This document shows, one piece after another, positions 48,701-57,700 of a stretch of DNA of 64,000 nt. Within the stretch, counting starts at the first letter, position 1. Each line of letters begins with the position of its first letter. Below the pieces are notes generated by a model. That model saw nothing but the letters and a program-made list of their open reading frames with translations, ran no database searches and was not told the origin of the DNA. This DNA comes from Ypsolopha sequella (lineage: Eukaryota > Arthropoda > Insecta > Lepidoptera > Ypsolophidae). The position numbers were made by a program, and so were the translations under genes. Location of the stretch: positions 7,325,201 through 7,389,200 of the forward strand of contig OW203984.1 in assembly GCA_934047225.1 (NCBI GenBank), given 5' to 3'.

Positions 48701-51700
48701 AATTCAAAATTCACTCAATAGTTATTCAATAAAACCTTATTACCTATGTAGTTTGTATGTTGCTATCGCAAAGATTCCATTGGTTTCTTGTAAATTAGAT
48801 TACCAAAAATTTTAGTGTTGGTGAATAACCATTGAGTGAATTTTGAATTTTAATTCAATTTTCACAATCCGGCTGCGAAAATGCTCTTTAGAATAATAAT
48901 ATACTATACGCAAAAACTAATTTTGTTTGAAATATTTTAGTAGATGCAAAATAATTCCCAAAAATATCTTAACGCCACGACTATGTAAAATCCAGTTATT
49001 TTTCAACCCAGTTCTGCATAAAGTATTTTATTTGTTTTTGACTAACGATCGTTTTTTGGCCATATTATAATTTCTTGTCATTTAGTTGTGTATCCGGAGA
49101 TTTAGCCCTAGTGGAAAGGTTAGCAAATCTACGTCCTAAACTAACACACGAAGGTTAAGTTTCAGTTGTCCTAGACTAACAACCGTTTTCATATTAATTT
49201 AATTAGAATTTTCTCTCACCAGATGATCAAGATGATGGTGACTGTGGTTGCTGTGTTTACAATATCTTGGCTGCCATTGAACGTATTTATTGTAAGTATT
49301 ATAGATAGGTATATAGATAGGTGAAGGGTCCCTTGGACCGGGCAACTTAACCCAGGTTAACAAACTTTTTGTGCTCGGTCCTTATCTCTATGGTTTGATG
49401 TGACAAGGGCCTAACACAAGAAGTTTAACCCACACTGGAGTGCTTAAGCTCTATGGATAGCCGCACGCTAAAATATAAAATATTATATATTAATATTATT
49501 AATATTATATAATATTATTTATAGCACACATTGAAATTGAAATTTGAATTTTTAAGTTCGAGCCAAATCGGTCAAGATCGAGTCGCGAGCTCATAGTTCG
49601 GGGCGAACTACTAGTTTATTTGCCTTTTAAAATTTAATAACCGAGATGGTAGGACGTTAAATTTCAGCCAAATATACGTCACGTGATTAATAGGCACCTC
49701 TTGTGACTGACAAAGTACAGTTTAGGGTTTTTTTTTGCAGACGTTGGTAACACTCAACATAGTTTCGTTGTTGTTGTTGTTTGATTTGTTTGACAGATGT
49801 AGCAATATAGTACTCTGTGGATGACAGTTTTTTTTTTTACAAGCAAGGCAAAAGTCCGCATTCAGTATCAGGCCTAAAAGGAGTCATGTGACGTAACATC
49901 CGGAAATTCTTTAAAAAATCATAAATAAATAATGACTAATTTAAATACCATAATATTGAAAACTATGATCTAAAAGCGCGTATATTCTCTAAAAAAAAAT
50001 TAAAAAAAAAAACTTTTTTAAATTAAGCTACGCGAATTACAGATCATTACAATTATTTTATCAATATTAAAACAAGTTAATTATTTTCACGTGGAATCGA
50101 ATTGAGTCCGTGAAATTAGGCGATTATCTGGTTACAACACTATTATTAAGAAAAAATTGACTGAGAGTGTAACTGTTTTTGAGACATTGTGTAGTGTCAA
50201 AATTGCATCTTACGCAAAATGATACTGGCCACAAATAAAAGCCGCCGGTCATAAAATACATTAAATTTGAAAGGAAAAATTAAATATTTGAATACATAAA
50301 TCAGTATCGTTTGCAACGAGTAAAATAGTATATTTCGTATTTTTGTATTCATTTAGCCTTTTGAGACAGAACTTCTCGCAGTTTCACGTTTCTCGTCGTC
50401 GTCGTTGTGCAAAGAGCGTCAAACAGCAAAAAGAATACCTAACTTAACCCCGTCTTTACTCGTCTAGGTGCTATGGACAACACACGAAAACGACGAAGGG
50501 TGGAATACTTGGCCAGGAATGCCCTACGTTTGGTTCGCGAGCCACTGGCTGGCCATGTCGCACTCCTGCTACAATCCCATTATTTACTGCTACATGAACG
50601 CACGCTACCGACGCGGATTCAAACAGGTACGGTCAAAACGCGTTTGAAAATAATACTCATTAATTTATCAGTGGAAAAAAAAAACTAAATAGTTTGGGAA
50701 TTAATAAGAATACATTAATTATTTTAACATTATATCATTGCAGTATAGAAACGCAGAAATAAAAGTAAATCTGGATGTGAGGAGCTCTGAACCGGGAAGG
50801 TTCCCGGTTCAGAGCTCCTCACATCCAGATTTACTTTTATTTCTGCGTTTCTATACTGCAATGGTATAATGTTAATTTATATCTCCTTGCGATGGATAAA
50901 TCGCCAAGTGTTCAAACATAGAAATTTATTTCTGTCATAGTTATTAATTATTTTCATAATACTAAGTAATTTAAGGTGGACCGCGTTCCCAAACGCAAAA
51001 CTTGTGATTGTTATTCCTATTTTCATTTATTTTAATCATTTTAATCGCTTATATATTGATACATAAATTAAATAAACCTTTAATTTAGTTCATGTAAATT
51101 TATTACTTTATTACATATATTTTTATAAGATTAAATTTGACTTGTAAAAAGTGTATTATATATACCTACTTTGCAAAATAAACTATTTGAATTCGAATTT
51201 TTGAATAAAAACTATTAAATAACTTTGTCCATAGATTAATGTCATTTAGGTATTTCTAGAAAAGTTGTGTTATTTAATGCATTGATTAGTAATTGATCGT
51301 GAAAACAACGTAAAAGCGTGTTTATAGTTATTTTGTAAGATTATTTAAAACGTAACGCAGAAAATGTCAAAACTTTGCTGGAAAAGCCTAATTTACAAAT
51401 TGGCTTGTCTAATGCCATAAATTGCTTCTTATAAATCAATTACACTTATTTAGTATTTTTTTTAAATAATAAGTAAAACAATCGTAAGTTTGGGAACGCC
51501 ATCCGTCACATCCACTTTAAGTGGAAAGTTTGCCAAGATCGCGTAATGGATGAGACTAAAATTTTATAAACAATGTCATAATCGAATTTAAATGCTTTTC
51601 AAACAATCTGTTTGAGTGAAATAGCCTTGGAATTTTCAGATCTATGTTAAATTTGTTGAAGAGTTTGATTTGGTTAAAGAGTTACATGGCAATTTTGAAC

Positions 51701-54700
51701 TTTAATTAGTTTTGTTTTAAGGCTAATTAGTCAAGTATAGCACGAATTTGAAGGAAATTTTATTTTATTAACGAAAAGTAAACTTTGTATATCAGAAGCG
51801 AAATAACCAAGTACTTAAATAAATTTACACTTAAATTTCCTTCTCAGTGGAAGCGGGCCGCTAGAATACTCGCAATTTCAAGGTGTTTTTATTCATTATT
51901 TTTGGATTAAAGGGATGTGTTTGTAATGTGGTGACCGTTTTATATTACATTTTGTACGTGTTTATTTTTTTACCTACAAAGATTTATTATCCAAAACTAA
52001 TAAAACTCAAATGAAATGATATTTAGATCATAGTTTAGATTTTATTAGATGCAGTAAAATGCGAGTAATTGTATATCGAATGACCGAAATATTAAAATCA
52101 AAGAGTGACATTTAACATACATGTAACTAATTAAAAAAAATTTATTATTTTATTATTTTAATCGAAACTATGACAGAAATAAATTTCTATGTTTGAACAC
52201 TTGGCGATTTATCTATCTATCTATACACGTTTTTAATCATTTAAAAATAGTTCATCGCTATTTCTAGGCATTTAATTTAGCAGATGTTAAATAATTATTT
52301 TAGTAAATAAGGCATTTTTTTCTGAAGTGGCAGCACTTTCGCCGGATATGAGGCCTCAACGAAATTTGTTTTACAATATTTCGATTGAGTTAATGTTATA
52401 CGTTTGATGATAAACTTGGTTAGTGGTTTAGATTTGAGCATGCGCTCATTCGATATCATGATCATTTTCGATAAATAATTCATTTATAGCCGCACAATCT
52501 TTACCGCCTGAAACCTCCGTCTGAAAATGTAATTTGAAGACGAAATGCAGGATTTTTGCGGTGCGGAGAATGCGAGGGGAGGGAAAAAGTTCATAGGTAC
52601 ATGCGATTACAGACTGTCTCTTTATTCTGCGGGTATTTGGCGGGGTATTATAAATTTACGAAGATTTGTAACAAAAGTTGAAAATTTTCTTTCTAAAAAT
52701 TAATATCCTAAAAAGAACTATTACAGGGGTCACCTCGCTCCTCTATGCTTCGCTCGGCTCCTGAAATAAGATCACAAGCAACCTAACGTGCTTCTTCTCG
52801 CTTCATCTGTCGTCGCACCTATTTTTGACTATTTGGTGTAAATATTATTATATTATTATATTAATTCTTCTTTCCTTTTTTTTTAATTTTTAGCCGTTAG
52901 TTAGCAATTATTCATAAGTTTAGGCGGCTGAAGACAAACAAAACTGACATTAGCTAGTGCTTAAACATAAACTTACGATTAGCTGGCTAATCTTACCTTT
53001 ATCATCAAACGTTACATTAGACGCAACATATACATTCAGTGATTATGTTCAACCCCTCGAGCGCTATTATTGGATTTTGCATACAGCTTGATGGGCATAT
53101 TTCCGTCCCAAAAACGCTCGACTGACGTACCAACCTGATATTTTATAACCTTAATTAAGCTTTTATGTATAATCTATTATATGAAATTGAAAAGCTAGAA
53201 AGGGACAAAATTCACGGGAAAGAGTGAGATGGCGCTCTACACACCTTTGTGTGCGCGTATCACTCACACGAACTCCAAAATCGTGAAAAAAATAATGCAA
53301 ATCGATTCCTTGGATTGTACGTACAATATGGGTTTGGTTACGTGATTGCTTAATAATTAAGGGGCTGCACAAAGATAAAATTCAGTCCTGCTCTAACGCT
53401 TTTGTTTTTTAAATGTCTATCCTGCTCTAATCGGATGCCGCACACGCAAAACTTCAGTTATTCTGAAATTGCGGCTACATTAGGACATTAAATTTAATTT
53501 CTGTATGTAATAAAGATGTTTTTTTTCTAGTAAGGATCTGCGTGTGTTAGTTTCGTTTCAATCGGTTTTGAAATATGGAAACTGAATCGCTTTTTTCGTC
53601 GAATTTTTGCTTTCCTAAAAGTATTACAATTAAAAGAAGATTGAAAGTGTGTTTATTAATACAGTGTAATTAATAATTGTCTTGAGTCCAAAAACACGCC
53701 ATATTTTTTTTAAATTTTTGCCATCTACTTTGGCGGGACTAAATCTAATGCAAAACCGATGTTTAGCGTTGTGGAGCCCCTTAAAGAATGAAATGAGCGT
53801 TTTTCCTTATGTCAAATGTAGTGTTAAATAAGATTCCTAGATGGCACTGTCGTATTCTTTAGCAACAGAAACAAAAGACAAAATTTGCACACATTCCAAA
53901 CAAACGAAAAACCACTTTGACATTGATTGCAATTGACACGAAACACTTTTTATCTATGGTGACATGAACAGCGCCATCTGGAGGAGAGCTAAGAACTAAG
54001 AAAATAAAACAACCAGAAAAACGCTCATTATGAAATCAAAATGTTCCGCGTTTCAGAAACGTCAGATCTGTATGGCATGTCTAAACGGCCGCTCATACTA
54101 ATTTGGGTTTGCAACTGTTTGCAAAGAACGTAACATCATTCAACGCAACTTTAAACGCAAATTAAACATCAAATTATTTATTCCGAGAATAAATTTTATA
54201 TTAATTAATTAATTCCAGAGATTATCTCCTACATCCAACGTCACTCACAAATATCTCCTCTCTATGATTCAAGTGTTTAATTTTTTTTTTTAAATATATA
54301 ACCATGAAAATATGGTTATATTTTCAACGCGGGCAGAACCGCGGGCACATTTGGTTATCAATAAAGATTTTCTATATTCTACGTATTGCTTTATATGACA
54401 GGATGATTTATATATAACTTTCATCGTAGGTATGAGTAATATTATAACATTATGAGTGTAGGCGATACGTAAAAGTTTTAGCGTCCCTCTTACTCCATAT
54501 ACGAAAAAACCCTCAGTGCGAGGAAAAGTAGCAAAAAGTCGGTTTTTTAATAATATAAAATGTACTAAGCTATTTTGTCAAAAAGATTTTTAAGAAGACT
54601 TAACAAATACATAATATCCACATTTTGAATGCAATTGCACAATGAAACTAATTAGGATTTCAGAATTACAGGAAAAAATAAAACAAATCGTCTTTTCGGA

Positions 54701-57700
54701 ATTAAATTCTATCAAGAAAATTTCATCCAATCGCTTTACCCAAAAATGAAATACGTAGATGACGTTATAGTGGAGTAAATGGATTCGAAAAAACCCTATT
54801 TGTTTTTTCGTATCGCCTTATGGTATATACGAAGTTATTCAAATAACAGTTTTGAAGGACAACAGTCTCGATAATATTGAAAACTTTCATATTATTATTT
54901 GTACTTAGGTATCATATCAGTTGACCCGAGAATATTTATTTTATAGGTCCTGTGTGCAATGTTCTGCCTGAAACCCTCGGGAGAAACTGGAAGATCTTTC
55001 CACGGCAGGTCGAGCGAAGGAGTAGCTATGTCTGGTAAGCTGAACCCTATTAGCCTCAATGGTTCGCTACATCCAGGGACGTACCCAGTAGGGGGAGCGA
55101 AATCTTTTTATTTATTTTTTATTTTCCGCATAACTTGTCTATGCCTTGGTGCAAGATAGTAAATGTATCATCGAATTCTAAGTTTATATTCAGGTGGCGC
55201 ACGGAGTCCAAAATCTTTGCAAAATGTATGAAAAAAAATATATATTATATTTTTGCTTTTTTTCGTGTTATTTTTTTGTATTATTTTATTTAAGATAATA
55301 TTAAAGTAGTTCACGAAAAATAAGTAATGGAACTTTTGTTACGTTTCCGGGTCGTCAAAGTAAAAATCAGTTAATATGCGTTAAATGAGAAATTCTGTCA
55401 ATTTACACAGTTTTAATTAAATTTAATACATGTTTAGGAAAGAATAATTAACATATTTTCTATGATATACATACTAAAAAGCAATTTTAACTAAAAATAA
55501 AAAAAATATTTTTTTCTTCCTTACATTTTGTCATTGGATGATATCTTGTGTACTGAACTATGTAGCACCAAGGCATCGATAAGTGATATAGGAATATAAA
55601 ATAAAAATTTACTCCGCCACCCTAGGACCCAGGACTTTATTCTTTTACCTGATTTATTTATTTTGGTGTACAATAAAGAGTATTTGTCTTGTCTTGTCTT
55701 GACTTTATGTGCTTTTGCCGATTTTTTGTCGTAGTATGCAATGTACAGCCGAAAGCCGGGAGATCAGGGATACGTCTAATGACGGAATACAGGTGTTTCT
55801 CTTTTCCAGTCCGCATCAGAATGAGCTTTCTTACGCTGTGTTGTACAGTCAAGACCACGTCAAGCTATACTCTTGCAGTACTTTCTACATTTTCCCCCAA
55901 CGTATATTTTGTTTTCAACACTTTACGATTCAAGTTCGGTTCAGTCTATCACAATCTTCTAATTTTCAAACCACTTTGCCAAACCAGGCTTATTGTAAAA
56001 TAAATATTATAATAAACTATAGTAAACAAATACTATAGTACTATTGTATTTAAAATACTATAACAAATAGCATAATATATATTATATATTATATTATTAC
56101 CTATATAAAATTAACTTAAACAAATGGTATAAATACTAAAGTGTTTGTTTCCTATAGTATGATATAATATTTATTTAATTTATATTAATATTCAAAAGCT
56201 ATTCAAGCTGCCAAAGATAAATAGTTCGGAAATCATAGCAAAATCCATTTAGCGAGGGAGTTGGTTGGAGATACAATAATCCGTGAAACTTTGAAAGTAA
56301 AAATTAGGAAGTAGAGTAATGAAAGAAATTCATGGTGCGCATATATTCGTATAGGTATAGTCATAGTCAAAGATAGAGATCGACGAGAGGCCTTATTGTC
56401 TAACTTTAAATCTATCTCAAAACCTTTTAATTTGACATTTGTACGATACTTCAAATGTCAATTTCTAGGGATATAAGGACGTATGTTGACCAAATTGGTG
56501 ACATATTGAAGTAGGAAAATGTCAAAAAAACCCGGAATAGAAGAGTTTGTATGCCGAAATTGATGGATTTGGAAGAGGCGAAAGATGTGCAGATGGGAAT
56601 CTGTAGCCTCTGCCTACTCCTCTGAGAGACATGCATTAGTATATTTTCAATGCATGTGCTCGTAAAGGCCCACTTTTTATGCATCAAAATCGAACAGAAA
56701 GTCGATTATTTTGCCCTAGGGCTTTATTATTATTATTTTTTTTTAATTTATTTACAATGGTTGGCTAACCTGCAGCCTTTCCTGTGTACCATAGACGTTA
56801 TACTTTTTTTACACCGTTTAACGGCTATGGATACAGTCCTTTTGAGCCAATTATAATTTAAAGTTCACAAGATTATATTTGTTTTCATTTTCTCACACTA
56901 ATTTATAAATTATTGGGATAAACAATTAAATCTAAACATGAAACTTAAATAACATTAAAAATATAAATTAAAGTAGGTACCTAACAAAAATAAATTATTT
57001 ACTACTATAACTTGTAGTGATAAAATTACATAAGATTAAGCTAAATAAAAAATTAAAATTACCTATCAATATACAATTATAAACAAAATAAAACTATACT
57101 AAATAAAAACTAACTATAAATTAAAATTACCTATCAATATACAAGTATAAACAAAATAAAACTATACTAAATAAAAAATCGAAGCCAAATCGCTGCCGTC
57201 ACCCGGTAGGGTACCCAATAGGCTGGTGGCATTGCCTCGCTGAATCGCGAGGCTTAATCTTTGTCCAAAATAGGATCCAGCCCTTGGATCCCCTGAAGCA
57301 TCGATCAGGCGCGACGATATCTCCTTGTAGAGCCGTCGCGCTTCTGACCCCCACGGCCCGAGGGTTTCTACAGCGAAGGGAACAAAATGATAACTTTGTC
57401 CCAACGTTGTGTATCTCCACTTCTTAGCCCCTTCTGCTTTGTAAGCTGCCGCGCCTGCCTTGATAGAGGTCGCTGGTAAGTGTGACGGCGCCACAGTATC
57501 TGCGCATGTGGCGTCCCAAACCAGCGGCCGTCCATTTTTCCATGGAACGAGCGTCATTCCGTCGGGCCTTCTCCCATCGACGCGTGCCAAACCGTTTGGC
57601 TCTAAGATTGCTGGCACGCCGGCGCTGGCAAGAGCCCGACGGATGACGTTGTTTAGTGTGGCATGGCGCGAAAGCCGACCTGCGCTGCGTTGGCATGACA

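Noticed and set aside
50473..50688. 71-codon Arg-rich ORF
   Set aside because: Out-of-frame shadow of RYa-R exon 4, whose correct frame codes TM7 with NPIIY.
54959..55159. 66-codon ORF as a separate small gene
   Set aside because: It is RYa-R exon 5 in its own frame reading through the donor into a TIR element.
55689..56038. Two overlapping ~105-codon ORFs in RYa-R intron 5
   Set aside because: Cys/Phe-rich, no domain, no splice-compatible continuity with the receptor frame.
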